Source: Anniella stebbinsi (taxonomy: Eukaryota > Chordata > Lepidosauria > Squamata > Anniellidae). Taken from it: DNA of 64,000 nucleotides. Under the pieces are notes generated by a model that was not told the origin of the DNA, searched no databases, and worked only from the letters and a program-made list of their open reading frames with translations. Numbering within the stretch: the stretch's first letter is position 1; every line of letters starts with the position of its first letter. This document shows positions 12,629 to 24,659 of this stretch, piece by piece. The DNA lies in the NCBI GenBank assembly GCA_029215795.1, contig JARDYH010000002.1:358076973-358140972 (forward strand). The letters run 5' to 3'. Position numbers and translations under genes: made by a program.

Positions 12629-13023
12629 TGCGTTTGGACATCATGCTAAGCTATGGTTTAGTGAGATGTGAACTAGCCTAGCTATCTCCCCCCCCCCACC
12701 TAGTTCACACGCTCCCCCCTCCTCTCCACCTCCAGCACGGCCATGAGGAAGTGTACATAAGCTTGTGCTTCTGCTTTTGATTGACTGCAGTTTTCCATGT
12801 CATCTGAACCCAGGACAGTGGTTAATCTTAACCATGGCTAGATTAAACAAGCCAGCTAACGTTTGAAGTTAAAACTCGTTTGAAACTAGCTATGGTAAAT
12901 ATTAACCCCAGCTTGCGTGATTTTGTCACGCTGTACGAGGAGAGGGATTTTTGAGAGCGCAGGGGGAGGTTGGGTTTGTTCGCAGTCCTGCTTCACCATA
13001 GTTTACTGTGCCATCCAAACACA
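12629..13023. mobile_element. MITE with GTTTGGA...CTATGGTTTA inverted ends
   Basis: The left end TGCGTTTGGACATCATGC followed by CTATGGTTTA pairs with the right end CACCATAGTTTACTGTGCC followed by ATCCAAACAC. The element is about 395 bp. Its inside has further ACCATGG and TTAACC motifs. The family is unknown to me; the termini look hAT-like only in size. Confidence 0.5.
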
Positions 13024-14000
13024 GCCACACTGTTGTTATTTTTGCCTCAGCCAAAGCTGGGCCTCCTGGTGTTGAACTCAAGCTCTGAAGCTGGGCCCTG
13101 CGGAAGCCCGTTTCTAATTAAGCCCTTCCCAGTATATATGACCATAAGAGTGACTTTCTGAGGCAGCAAGAGATGAATACTCATCATCTATGGAAACTGT
13201 GTTAGGTTAAAAAAAATGAGGCCATTTAGGTCTGGCTTGGTTTGAAGTGAATTTCGAGAGGAATTTCTTGGATTTGAGTTTAGTCAAATAATAGGCCCCA
13301 GCTGAATGCTGTGTGAATGGATTGCCTTCTCAAGCTTAATTCGGTGCTCTAGCCTCTGGAACTGAATTGGATCCTTCAGCCTAAGGGATAATGCCTCCAC
13401 AAATCAAAAGCACCTTGAAAAAACGACAACAGCATTTTGGAACGGGAGGTGCCACCTCATCCGTCGCTCAGGCTCTGTCACAACTGCCCTGTTCCATCTG
13501 CAACCACTTACGGAAGAAGGATGGGAATGAGCAGCTTAGGTCCATGAAGCGCAGCTTTTGCCAGCTGAATCTGATTGCTGCCTTTAACAAAATTGCAGGG
13601 TTGCCGGACAAAGAGATGTGATGGCTTTAATTTATCTCCAGGACTCCCTCCCTCTCTCTCTTCCCCCCTCCCGCTTACGTTGGGAGAAATGACACAGAAT
13701 TTGGAAAAGGTGCTGCTTAGGTTTAAAAATGCTGGAACGTTGTGGGGGGTGGGGTGGGGGAGGAAGCTAGCAGGGGCCTTAACCGGGAAGAAATCCCAGA
13801 TATTATTTCTGTCAAATTGGGAATTGCAAGCAAAAATGCACAATTTGTAAGAGCTGGAGCTGACCGGGACAGAGAGAATCTCAGCTTTGCTAGTGATGTG
13901 CAGTCCAAACTCTGGGGAACTCCCCCCATCTTTAGGAAGGAGGGGATCCCAACATTTTGGTCAAACTTGGCTTTCAGGGACTCTTCAAGGTTTTGCATAA

Positions 14001-14003
<3 letters not shown>

Positions 14004-14044
<41 letters not shown>
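14004..14044. repeat. (TC)n microsatellite
   Basis: About 20 uninterrupted TC units in intron 3. Confidence 0.95.
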
Positions 14045-14047
<3 letters not shown>

Positions 14048-14549
14048 CCAAGTCTTCTGTGTGGTAACATCAAACGATGCATGAGTCTCTTTTGTGTGTG
14101 ATTCTCTAAACTGAATTATTTCAGGGTTGTGTGTGTGTATGTGTGTGTTTAAAAGCACACAACTCCCACCCTTGGCCCTTATTCACATGGGCGACGTCTC
14201 TATTTTGTAAGAGAGGTTTTCTTGAACCAGACCACCGGTGCGCTGTAGGCCCAGACTGGTTGTCTTTGCTGTAGCAAGTTGGGTTGGGCCAATACTTAGC
14301 ACGGAGGCATTGCTCAAGGAAAGCCCAGTTTACCACAAAAGATCTGGCATTGTTGTTTTTGAACTGCTCCCTCCCTTTTTGAGATGATACTCAAAGAATA
14401 GTTCTGTTCAGGCTGCCGGTGCTGTGATTCAGAGAAGGTGCCAAGCTGGGATTTCTTGGCCTGACGTGGCCTCCTGAAGAACACTCAGATGATCTGTCGA
14501 AATCTGTTTCCTTTCACAGAGTTGAAGCACTCTGCACAGTTTGTTAGAA

Positions 14550-14642
14550 TAGCTTTCCCCAACTTGGTGCTCTCCAGATGTGTTAGATTGCAGCTCCCAT
14601 AATTCCCAGCCAGCATGGCCAATCTAGAGGGTGTTGGGGAAG
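14550..14642. repeat. Short palindromic repeat, partial
   Basis: CCCCAACTTGGTGCTCTCC, GATTGCAGCTCCCATAATTC and GTGTTGGGGAAGAG match the family; the right arm is truncated. Confidence 0.6.
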
Positions 14643-15222
14643 AGTGTATTCAGGTAAGAACTAAGCACCGCTGTGTTTCTGTATGAATCACTGCTCTGGG
14701 TGTGCATCCTTGGAGGGCGGGTAATCCTACTGCATTTCTCCATTGGGAGGGATTGAATGATCCAAACACACCTGATGCAGGGACACAGCAGAAGTTATCT
14801 GCCTCCCTCCCCACCTCCACTTCCAAACAACAACTGATTTGAAAGAGCCCTGTCCAGAGCAATGGATCATGCAGAGACACTGCGGATAGTCTAATCTGTG
14901 GATAGGTGATTAGGACTCATGGAAGCCTTTAATTTCTAAATTATTTTCTTGCAGTTAATGGACCTGAATGAATGATATATTAATGATCCTAAATGAAGAT
15001 TTCTCTCTCAATATTTTGTCTAAATATCTGCTTGAGTGTACACCCCCCTTTTCCCTCCTAACAGAAATGCTCCTGTTAGAATGCTAAAGTACCCAGATTG
15101 CATAGAGTTTCTGTACAGAAAGCCTGCCACTCCCTGAAGTTTCCTTGGATCGGGGGATGACGTTTCTCTGCCTCTGATTTCCTGTAGTGTTTTACAACAC
15201 TCTTTTTAAGAGGCAAAGGCTG

Positions 15223-15567
15223 CCTCTACAAGAGAGGTTTAATGCTCTTTCAAGGCGCTTTAAAAAATTTACCTCTACAAGAACAGAGCGCAGATCGGGC
15301 GTAGAGGTGCATTATCTCTCCAATTATGCGCATTATCGAATGCGCGTTAAACAGCGAGTTTTATTTTGCTCCGGCCGTTAAAGCGCATTTTGCCTATGTG
15401 AACAAGCGCTTATGCGCATTAACTACTTGTAAAGCGCATTTTGGTCTTCCGTTAATGCGCTTCGCCGCCTTTCGCCGCCTCTCGTGCAGAGGTATTAGGC
15501 GTAAATGCGCTTCAGCGATTATGCACATAATCGCCTAACCAGGCGCAAAAGCGAATCCTTGTAGAGG
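15223..15567. mobile_element. CpG-rich MITE-like element with CCTCTACAAG inverted ends
   Basis: The ends CCTCTACAAG (15223) and CTTGTAGAGG (to 15567) are perfect inverted repeats. The interior is very CpG-rich and has at least six GCGCATT/AATGCGC motifs in both orientations, plus a perfect small hairpin GCGATTATG-CA-CATAATCGC. A second CCTCTACAAG occurs at 15272. It resembles no family I know by name. Confidence 0.6.
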
Positions 15568-16116
15568 GGACCAAAAAGGATGATAGGCCAGGAATACTTC
15601 TGGACTTGCCTTACTCAAGGGTTCTGTGAATTACAAACACAACGAGAGATGGAGAAATGCTTTGTTCTCTGTTCCCTTCACTTGCCAAATTCCTCGACTC
15701 ATCTCTGTTGTTCACCCCCCCAGCAATATTCAGTTTCACAGAAGTCACCTCCTGTCTTCTCTGGCTGAGCCTGTTCGACGTCCCCGCTACAGTTTAATAA
15801 GAAGCAAGTTCTCAAAGCATTTTGCATTTATAAAATATTGGTATTTCAATTCCAGTGCAGATACAATGCAGCTGATCTCTGAACTATGGCACAGATGTTG
15901 GCGATAGGCCACCGAAGCACCTGCTGTCCTCTCCAATAGAGATCAGATTCTCCCCTCCCTCACAGCCAAGGGCAAAGGATACCAACCGTACTGTTAATAT
16001 TACTTAGCACAGAGCTGGACTGTAGCACCAAGCCTTTTCATTTCATTTCTCGTCAAAAGCAGCTCCATTTATTTTACTTCTTTTTATTTTAGCTTGCTTT
16101 CCGCTACTTTCCTGTT

Positions 16117-16138
16117 TATATATATATATATATATATA
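16117..16138. repeat. (TA)n microsatellite
   Basis: Eleven TA units. Confidence 0.9.
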
Positions 16139-16800
16139 GGTCAAGTTGTAGACATTAGGAAGAAGCTGCCAAAAGTCCTCAAAGGCTAAATTTTATGGCT
16201 TTGGGAAACTCAGTGGGTGAGTTTGAACGATCGAAGCGAGGGCACCAGGCTGGGGAAAACTGGGCTGGAGGGTCTCCCTCATTTTGACACAAAATCAAAA
16301 CTGATGGACGTTCAACTCCTTTCTATTTAAAGGCTAACAAGGATCCCTTATTAGACTAGAGCTGTCGCCTAAGAAATCTTCCTTGATTAAGTGTACGGAT
16401 TTTAATTGACTGATTAATCAATTGAATTTGCACATGGGTTAAAAACAAAAGCAAAACGCACAGTCTTTTGTTGATGCGTGCCTGTGTTGTAGCGAGAATC
16501 ATCTTCAAAGCGGAACATGCTCTTATATGAGAGCTAAAAAGGGAAAAGTCTCATTTTGAATGGATCTTGCTGTCTGCATTTTTTTTAAAGCACTTGCATT
16601 AAAAAAAAAAATTAAACGGACTGCCTGATGAATTAGGGGCTGCATTTTGTCAATTAAAATGATTTTTTTTATTTGTCTAACCAATTAATGTATTAAATGT
16701 TGCACCCCTACTCCTATCCAGGATTTAAAACCAGCTTGGAACCCTGAAAGAGGGAGCTCTGGTTAGCTTTAATCATAGTTAACTATGATGTCAGATAGGG

Positions 16801-17009
16801 CTTGTTCAGACAACAAGCTAAGCCATAATTAGGCCACTAACCCTTTTTCAGTAAACGTTTAGTAAGCCTGTTTAAACCGTGGTTATGTAGCCGACATGGT
16901 TAGGAATGGTTCACATGACCCGCTAAGTCATGGTTCGCATGACCTGCTAAGCCATAATGTTTAGCTCAAAATGCTTAACAACGGTGGCTTAGCGTTTTGT
17001 CTGAACAGG
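16801..17009. mobile_element. MITE, CCTGTTCAGACAACA family, copy 2
   Basis: It has the ends CTTGTTCAGACAACAAGC and TTTTGTCTGAACAGG and the same interior as copy 1. A short internal duplication of GGTTCRCATGACCYGCTAAG makes it about 30 bp longer. Confidence 0.75.
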
Positions 17010-17064
17010 GTCAAAGCAGAAAAGGGAAGGAATTTCTTGTAGAAGGGGAGTGTAAGGTGTTGCA

Positions 17065-17290
17065 TTCCAAGATTCTAAGAAAATCCCTGTTAGATGAGAC
17101 CAGGGGTCCATCTAGTTCAGCATTCTGCTTGCACAGTTGTGAATCCGATGCTTATGGGAAGCCCAAAAGGAGGTCGCAAATGCAATAGCCCCCTCCTTGT
17201 GTTCCTCCGCAACTGGTATTGAGAGGCATTGTGTGTCTGATACAAGAGTAATCTATAGCCATTGATAGCTTTATCCTCTCAACAATCTCT
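17065..17290 (+). mobile_element. CR1-like repeat fragment
   Basis: TTAGATGAGACCAGGGGTCC, ATCTAGTTCAGCATTCTGCT and CTATAGCCATTGATAGCTTT match the family. Confidence 0.55.
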
Positions 17291-17384
17291 CTCAATGATT
17301 GAGAGATTGTTTCCTTTACATCTTCACTCGACCGTAATGTGGAATGACCCATCACCTCCAGTACCTCCAGTAACAGAGGCAGTT

Positions 17385-17548
17385 AGCCTATATACACCAA
17401 TAGCTGGAGAACATGGATGGAAGGGTACTGTTTCACCCGTGTCCCGCTTGTGGGTTCCTGGTTGACAGCTGATTGGCCCCTGTGTGAACACAAAGCTGGA
17501 CTAGATGGACCCTGGGTCTGATCCAGCATGGCTCTTCTTATGTGAGTT
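17385..17548 (-). mobile_element. CR1-like repeat fragment, reversed
   Basis: CCAATAGCTGGAGAACATGG, CTGGACTAGATGGACCCTGG and GGTCTGATCCAGCATGGCTC are the family start read backwards. With the fragment just before it, the pair is in inverted order. Confidence 0.6.
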
Positions 17549-18205
17549 GCACTTTCTCTGTAGATTCTGGCCAGCCTCTTTAATCTCATGACTTGGTTGC
17601 ACGTAAGGCTGATTCCAGTACAGTGCAGGTACAACAGGTTGGGTGTACATCAGCATTAGGCTAATGAGCAACCAGTCCTTTCATCTGCACCTGTGCGGAA
17701 GTGTCCTGAGAACACTAGACACAGCCAGTTAGCTCTCAGCCTGGATGCATGACAGTAATTTACTGTCATTTTACTTTGAGCACCTATACTAGGGGGGGTG
17801 GGGCTTGCTGATGGATATTGTTTGGCGGTAGTCAGGGACTACCCAGCCCAGTCCACTCATGCTAACAAGCCTGCCTGCTCTACCAGTAGTGGTGACAGGG
17901 TTGCATCACCCCACAGGCGGATCATCCTGATAGAACTGGGTGCTACTGAGCATAATTGGTACAGTCCCGCTCAGCCACCCATTATGTCACAAAAATATAT
18001 GCAGCGGAGTTAGCGGAATGACAGGCAAACTGGCTGGCACTGTGCTTGTGTTGGCAAGAAGTTGTCTGTCTCTTTATTTTTTCTAATGTTGCTATAACTC
18101 AGAGCAATGGAATCATCATGCGAGAAAAGGGCAAGCTGGCAGCAGGCATTTAGAGTATTAGGAACTGAATCAGATCACTGCTCCATCTGGGCCCCTGCTT
18201 TTGAT

Positions 18206-18237
18206 GGTGATGGTGATGATGATGATGATGATGATTT
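18206..18237. repeat. (GAT)n microsatellite
   Basis: GATGGTGATGGTGATGATGA followed by more GAT units. Confidence 0.85.
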
Positions 18238-18309
18238 TATCCTGTCTGGGAGCAGCACTTCCTCTTCAGCTCTGCTACCTGGGAATTCCTTCTCTTTCCT
18301 GCTTTGACC

Positions 18310-18493
18310 CCATTCAGACGACACACTAAGCTACAGTGGTTGAGCATTCTGAGCTAAACATGATGGCTTAGCGTGTCGTGTGAACCATTCCTAACCCTGG
18401 TGGCTACAGAACCGTGGTTTAAACAGGCTTACTAACCATTTGCTGCAAAAGGGTTAGCCACCTAACCATGGCTTAGCGTGTTGTCTGAACAAG
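18310..18493. mobile_element. MITE, CCTGTTCAGACAACA family, copy 3 (inverted)
   Basis: The ends are CCATTCAGACGACACACT and GTTGTCTGAACAAG. The interior runs in the opposite order to copies 1 and 2, so the copy is inserted in the other orientation. Confidence 0.72.
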
Positions 18494-18502
18494 CCCTTTT
18501 AA

Positions 18503-18735
18503 TGGGGAATCTATGGCCCTCCAGATGTCTTTGGACTCCAATCCCTATCATCCGCAGTCCGTGTGGCTAATAGCCAGAGATGATGGAAGTTGTCATCTAA
18601 CAAGACTTGGAGCAGGGATGGGAAACGTGAGACTCACCAGATGTAGATGGACTGTAATTCCCATCAGCCCTAGCCATCATAGCCAGTGGTGAGGGATGAT
18701 GGGTGTTGCACTTCAGCAATACTTAGAGGGTCACA
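18503..18735. repeat. Two adjacent short palindromic repeats
   Basis: The first copy (about 18503-18606) holds TGGCCCTCCAGATGTCTTTG. The second (about 18610-18735) holds GGACTGTAATTCCCATCAGC and GGGATGATGGGTGTTGCAC. Both are diverged. Confidence 0.5.
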
Positions 18736-18910
18736 GATGCAACATCCTTGCTTTAAGTGTGTGATTACTGCATCCCACTCCTGTTTTAATAGTTGATCGC
18801 AGGGATTGGTCCTGCAACATTAAATCTCTTAAGACCATATTCTGCTACTGAGATATAAGCCCCTTCCCAGAGCCAGAGGAGTGTTGGGTAAGTTTCATGC
18901 CAATCTAGAA

Positions 18911-19005
18911 AGGCCTGCCCAAGCCAGTGTGGCATAGAACTTCAGAGTGCTAAAATGGGGAAAGCACAAGGTTCAAATCCCCTCTCACATAGGAAAAGTC
19001 ACCTT
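18911..19005 (+). mobile_element. Sauria-type SINE, 5' fragment
   Basis: CCAGTGTGGCATAGAACTTC and AAGGTTCAAATCCCCTCTC resemble the tRNA-like head; the 3' body is lost. Confidence 0.5.
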
Positions 19006-19075
19006 TTCTTTCTTAACTTAACCACACATTACTTGAGTGCGGACAAAATGGGATCATCTTGTGTGTGATGTATGT

Positions 19076-19445
19076 GTTTGTTTCTTACATTTCCGTGCTG
19101 CCCAATAGCTGAAGCACTCCGTATGGTTCACAAAAAATGAAACCATGAAAACAATATAATATATGGAAGCTTAAAACTACAATGTAAAAGTACAACCAGA
19201 ATAAAACCGAGCAGCAACGCAGAGATTAAAAGCATGGATTTAAAATACAGGTTTAAACAGTAGGACTGAAAGACTAAAATGCTGGGGAAATAAAAAAAAA
19301 AAGGTCTTCACCAGAAAGAGTATAACTTAGGTGCCAGGCGAACCTCTCTAGGGAGCTCATTCCACAGCCGGGGTGCCAATGCAGAAAAGGCCCTTCTGGT
19401 AGCCACCTGCCTAACTTCCTTTGGCAGGGGCTCTTGGAAAATGAC
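19076..19445 (-). mobile_element. LINE 3' end (L2/CR1-like), reversed
   Basis: AGGGAGCTCATTCCACAGCC, GGGGTGCCAATGCAGAAAAG and GCCCTTCTGGTAGCCACC are shared with the copies near 34070 and 44310. Exact LINE clade not determined. Confidence 0.5.
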
Positions 19446-21837
19446 TCCTGAAGATGACCTTAAGCTTGAGCTTACTCCAGAGGAAGAAGGAATCTATCAA
19501 AAAAATGTCTGCAGTTTTGGGGGGGTTATTCCTCTGGGAAGTGGGTGTACATTCCACCTCCAAAGAAGCTGAAAAAAATATATGGAGAGGAGGAAGAAAT
19601 GTTTGCTGACATTTCACATGTACAGATTTTTTTTTCCTGGTAGGTGGTTTTATTTAGGGGTGGGGAGGTGCTTTGCGGTGTTAAAATAGCAAAGTTTACT
19701 TACACAACTCCTTCCTTGCCTTCTCTCCAGTCCTGTCCCCCCTCCCATTTTGCCATGCAATGTATCTTCATGTGAAACACCCACTTTATAAACAGGTGGG
19801 GTGATTGTTCTAATTGTTTCACTTATAAGATGCTGTAAACAAGGTGGCCCTGCCCTACCCATGATGTTCCTGATTTCTAACCATGGTTGAGAAATTAGGA
19901 GCAGGCTTCAGGACTGTGCAATCCCAACCCCTCTCAGACACAAACTTCCCCCATCCTCTTTCGACCTTAGAGTCTTAATCACACTTAAGAATTATGCCTG
20001 CATCCGTTTTATCCATGACTAAACGCTCAACTTGATTTCCTTCCAACCAAGGTTTGCAAACCACATTTAAGCTCCAGTTTCATATCTTGACTATGAAATG
20101 AACTCTGGTTGGTGTTAACCATGGCTTAAGGTCAGATGCTGAGGGAAAGGCAGAGGGCGTTCAGTCATGGGGAAAGAAGGAGAACATGATTCCGCAGTTC
20201 CCTTCCAGTCTTGTAGCCATGGTTATAGATCCGGACCATTACACTGGCGCAGGGCTGTATTACTCAAGTCACAAAGTTGCCCAAGAAACGAAAGCCCAAG
20301 CGCAAGGAGTCACATCCTGATAAGCATGACAGAGATACAGGCACCTCCAGCCACACAGAGCCACCCTTCCGTTTACATGTAAGTAGGAGTGTTTTCAAAC
20401 AGCATGCTAAAGAACCAAGCTGTGCAACCTGAACATTCATGTCAACAGGCGTCTGCTTTTTGGGTGGGGTTCAACCCATAAATATATGCAAGGCGGTTTG
20501 TGGGTTCCAGAAGTCAAGCTATTTCAGTTCAAAGAGAAGCTGGGCAGGTGTCATACCCCAATGGGGAAGCGTGAGTGCCAAGAAAGACATGGAGACCATT
20601 CTAGGTACCAGATGGGCACCTGCTCCAGCCCTAGCACCATTTGGGAAGCCCAAGCCTCATCCATTTGCATGGGGCAAAATCCCCAACTTTCTCGTCTTTG
20701 CTTCAGGGTTGGGGCAACAGCCTGAGAAAATAAGCTTATTCCATGCCAGCATCCAGATCTATGAAAGACAGCAATCTTCTCTCTCTGCCTTTGGGCTTTG
20801 ATATTTTTTTTTTCTGCCAGGCAGAGCCAACCCAAACACTTTGACACTTTATCCGTGTGGGGCTTTCCCAACATATTAACCTGGCACACAAGTCAGAAGG
20901 AAGTTCTCCTGTGCAAGCCTCATTCAGAAGAACAGAAGCTGCTTTGCAAGAGCATGTCCATTTCCCATTCATTTCAGGGACGCTTGGGGCGTGAGCACTT
21001 CCTGTTGGATTGCATCCTTAGGATTGCACTCACAATCTGCTTGCCCTTATTGGTGCCCAAAGTCACCTGCCTGAGGTGGCCATTGCCCCATACCTCCTCA
21101 TATGACTTCCCCTGCTGCAAGCAACATAGGAACTAAAGAGCCTGCTGGCAAATCCGCAGACGTCATTAGCCTGCCTACATATATCTGTTGTTGGCTAAAG
21201 CAGGGAGGGAGGTCCAACATTTGTAAAATATCCCTTCCTAGTCGCCTGCAGACCATCTTTACTCACCTCAGGTGGTTGGATGTGTGGCTGTTTTTCATGC
21301 CTGAACTGAAGGTGCATTCATCTGTTGCTGAATGATTTTATTTGTTTTAATAATATTGTGCTGATTATTCGCATGTTGCTAGTTATTGCTATTGTTGGTT
21401 TTCTGCTATTCTTACCGGATTGGATTTAGTCCACATTGGTTGAATTTAGGTCCCATTGGAAGCCAGTAGGATAAGTTAGGCATGGCTCAAGTCCTGTTGA
21501 TTTCAGTTGGAACTAAGTCTAGATCCAAGACACTACTGTCTTTTATGCTGCAGTATATATGCTGCTGTGAGGGCTTGGCTCTAGAAGATGGTCTGAAAAT
21601 ATTTTAAATAAAGAAATGCAGAAACTCCCCCCTCCCTCAGAGTCATATGCCCAAACCCAGTTGTGGCTGGACAAGGAACTTACAGTGTGCACACTGTGAC
21701 CTCCCCATGTTCAACTGGACAAGCAATCTGGGATGTATTAGCAGAAGTGGCAGAATAATGTAGACTGAATTCTGAAAGTGACGGGCTTGACAAATGTTAT
21801 TGAGTCTGAACAGCCAAAACTGAAAACTAGGAGAGCA

Positions 21838-21977
21838 AGGGCGGATCTACACTGCTGTTTTAAAGCGCTTTATAACAGTAGTGATAACTGTTTTGGTGTG
21901 TCCTGGGCCCCAACAGTTGTCACTACTGTTATAAAGCGTTTTAAAGCGCTTTAAAACAGCAGTGTAGATCCTGCCCT
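21838..21977. mobile_element. Palindromic MITE with GGATCTACACTGC arms
   Basis: About 140 bp. The arm GGATCTACACTGCTGTTTTA followed by AAGCGCTTTATAACAGTAGTG returns in reverse complement on the right. A short centre holds CCTGGGCCCC. Pairing is near perfect over about 50 bp, suggesting a young copy. Confidence 0.75.
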
Positions 21978-22670
21978 GGTCAGTCCAGGTTTTTAACAGA
22001 ATGAAACCACTATCATAGTGAACATGTTCGTCTTTCTATACACAAGAAACCCAGGCCAAAAAAGGAGACTTTTTTGAGCCCACTTGCCTGCTAGGCAGTA
22101 TCCCCCCTCTTAGGAGCCCTGTTTGCACCCTGATGCATACAGAGCTGTTAATTATCTCTGCACCCCAAATGACCCTGTCACTGCATCTACTAGGCACTTT
22201 AAAAACAAACTAGCCCTTAGTCCGCAACTTTGGGGTTGTGGGGTCACTTGCCCTCACTATTCCAGCAGGCAGGGGGGAACTCACATAATCCAATGGTCTT
22301 CCATGCACACACACTCCCTGCACATAGAAAACTAGCATGTCAAGAAGAAGGCAAGGATAATTTTCTGTATATAGGGAGTTTTTGTAAAAGGAGAACCATT
22401 CAATCGTGTGGATCGATGTGCAGTCTGAAGTGATACAGCCCAGAGAATTAGGCCAAAGAGAGATTCTCCATCGAAGTCGGTTGCTAGCAGGACCAGGGTT
22501 AAGTGAAGACCTAGAAGTGAAGGTGATGTAGACTCTAATGATCTGATGGACAAGCAGATCCATAAACAAAGCCCAGCATGAGCACCCTGACCTGAGCGTA
22601 CAGACTTAGCTGCCTTCGTACTGTCTTTATAATTCTGCAGCTCAGGTTATATGTTGAGGCACTAAAGTAG

Positions 22671-22790
22671 AGATGGGGAACGTGTGGCTGTCCAAGTATC
22701 GGTGGGTTGCAACTTTCATCAGTATAGCCAGTGGTGAGGGATGATGGAAGCTGTGGTCTGACATTTGGAGGGCCAAACAGTCCCCATTCT
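22671..22790. repeat. Short palindromic repeat, diverged
   Basis: GATGGGGAACGTGTGGCTGT on the left and GGGATGATGGAAGCTGTGGT on the right fit the family. Confidence 0.45.
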
Positions 22791-23097
22791 TGCTGTAAAC
22801 TTTGGCACCCAGTAGTCCCTGTCCTGCTTGCATTCATGCTGCTGAATTGCATGGCCTTCTTCTTGGCTCCTGTGTCTCTTGCCTCAAGAGGAGTTGGGAC
22901 AATGGAGAATTACACAGGATGCTGCCTTATACCAGGTTGGTCTGTGTTGCTCAATGTGGTTGGTCTTCTCTTGACTGGTGGTGGCTCTTTAAGGGCCTGG
23001 CGGAAAGGTCTTTGCCAAACATTTGCTCCTTGGGATTGTTTCAAGTAGAACTGGCAGGGATTGCACCTGGGACCTAATGCCTGCCAAGCATGTGAAC

Positions 23098-23510
23098 ATC
23101 AAAAGAGCCCTGCTGGATCAGACCAAGAGTCCATCTCGTCCAGCATTCTGTTCACACAGTGGCCAACCAGCTGCCTGTGAGAAATCCACAAGTAGGACTT
23201 GATTGCAGTAGCATCCTCTTGCCCATGTTCCCCATCAACTGGGGTACATAGGCAACAGGACTAGTAGCCATTGATAGCCTTATGCTCCATGGATTTGTCC
23301 AACACCCTTTTAAAACCACCCAGATTGGTGACCCTTCACTGAATCTTGTGGTAGAGTTTAACCATGCAGTGTGTGAAGAAGGACTTCCTTTTCTCTGTCC
23401 TGAATGTCTCACCAATCAACTTCATGGGATGACCCCTTTGGGTTCTAGCATTATGAGGGAAGGTGCAAAATGTATCTCTATCCATGTTTTTCCACACCCT
23501 GCATCATTGT
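23098..23510 (+). mobile_element. CR1-like repeat, the longest copy
   Basis: AAAAGAGCCCTGCTGGATCA, TAGCCATTGATAGCCTTATG, ACACCCTTTTAAAACCACCC, TGTGTGAAGAAGGACTTCC, CCAATCAACTTCATGGGATG and TTCTAGCATTATGAGGGA give the full order of the family, about 410 bp. Confidence 0.65.
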
Positions 23511-23750
23511 GCTCTACCACTGAGCTATGGGCTCTCCCCATGTTCCTGAGCCAAAGCGTGGAGTAGCTCAGGACAGTGGGGCACAGAATTCTGGAACGGG
23601 TGGGAAGTTATCTCTTAGTCCTCTGTGGCGGAAACCTCGTCTGCAGAGGATCAGGCCCTCCTGTCTCAAAGTCTCCTTCTGTGATGACTTGGGATCTGCT
23701 GTGGTGGACTCTCTGGTGATGATTACTTCGTATCCCCTGGCAGAGAAATG

Positions 23751-23920
23751 AAGGAGCTGTAGCTGTAGAGCACCAGGTTTGCATGCAGAAGAGTGCAGGT
23801 TCAATCTTGGTAGGGCTAGGAAATAATCCTCCCTGGAGAGCTGCTGCTCATCAGTGTTGACAATACTGAGCTAGATGAGCCATTGGCCTGACCCAGTATA
23901 AAGCAGCATCCTACGTTCCC
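23751..23920 (+). mobile_element. tRNA-derived SINE (TTTGCATGCAGAAG type)
   Basis: AGCTGTAGCTGTAGAGCACC, TTTGCATGCAGAAGAGTGCA, GGTTCAATC, GAGCTGCTGCTCATCAG, ACAATACTGAGCTAGATGAG and GGCCTGACCCAGTATAAAGC-AGC appear in the order of a second squamate SINE type. Confidence 0.65.
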
Positions 23921-24659
23921 AAGGGTAGGCTAGAATCTCCCCAACATGATAGTTTTCTTTGCACAGGGGTTTTGTGTGTGTGTGTGGAGTGGAGCCTTCC
24001 ATCCTGTGAGTCCTGACTGGTAGACCAAACTGGGTTTTCCACCTCAGGGAGAAGCAGGCCTCAGCCTCTGAAGTGAACCTCTGAGGGCCCTGCCTCAGGA
24101 TCAGGCCAGCTCATCCCATGGCTCTTTGATCAAACAAACCTGAAGCAATTTAAGGAGTGGTTTTCTCAGGATAACTGGTTGTGCAAGGAAGCCTTAAGAG
24201 AGCTGCTGAGGCAGCCAGAACTAGATTGCAGCAACAAGTGAAATAACCAGAGCTGTGGGTTTCATGTCCCAGCGCTAGTTGGCTCACGTGGCCCCACTGC
24301 AAAGGACTTCTTCCTCCCCCTTGATTTGGGGCTGGACAGCAGATCGCAATATGTTTGGATGTTTCATCTTCCAGATGTCTGGAAGATGATGGGTGGGGTG
24401 GGGATTGGGGATTGATAGCAGTTAGGAACGTTGGGTAATTAAATGCTTTAGGTCATCTGGCGAGATTTTTTCCAGGGCGAGAGGTCTGAGAATTGCGACA
24501 CGAGTAAAGCATCCTAATAGATTGGCTCCGTCTTCCTTGGCAAGTTTCTTCGGGCTGGCGTAGCCAAGGCGGTACGTGAACATCTTTGAACATCCACTTA
24601 CTGTTTTGTGCTTTTTCGTCTCTGCGGGATGTTTCCACTGCATGGACGTGTGAGGCAGT

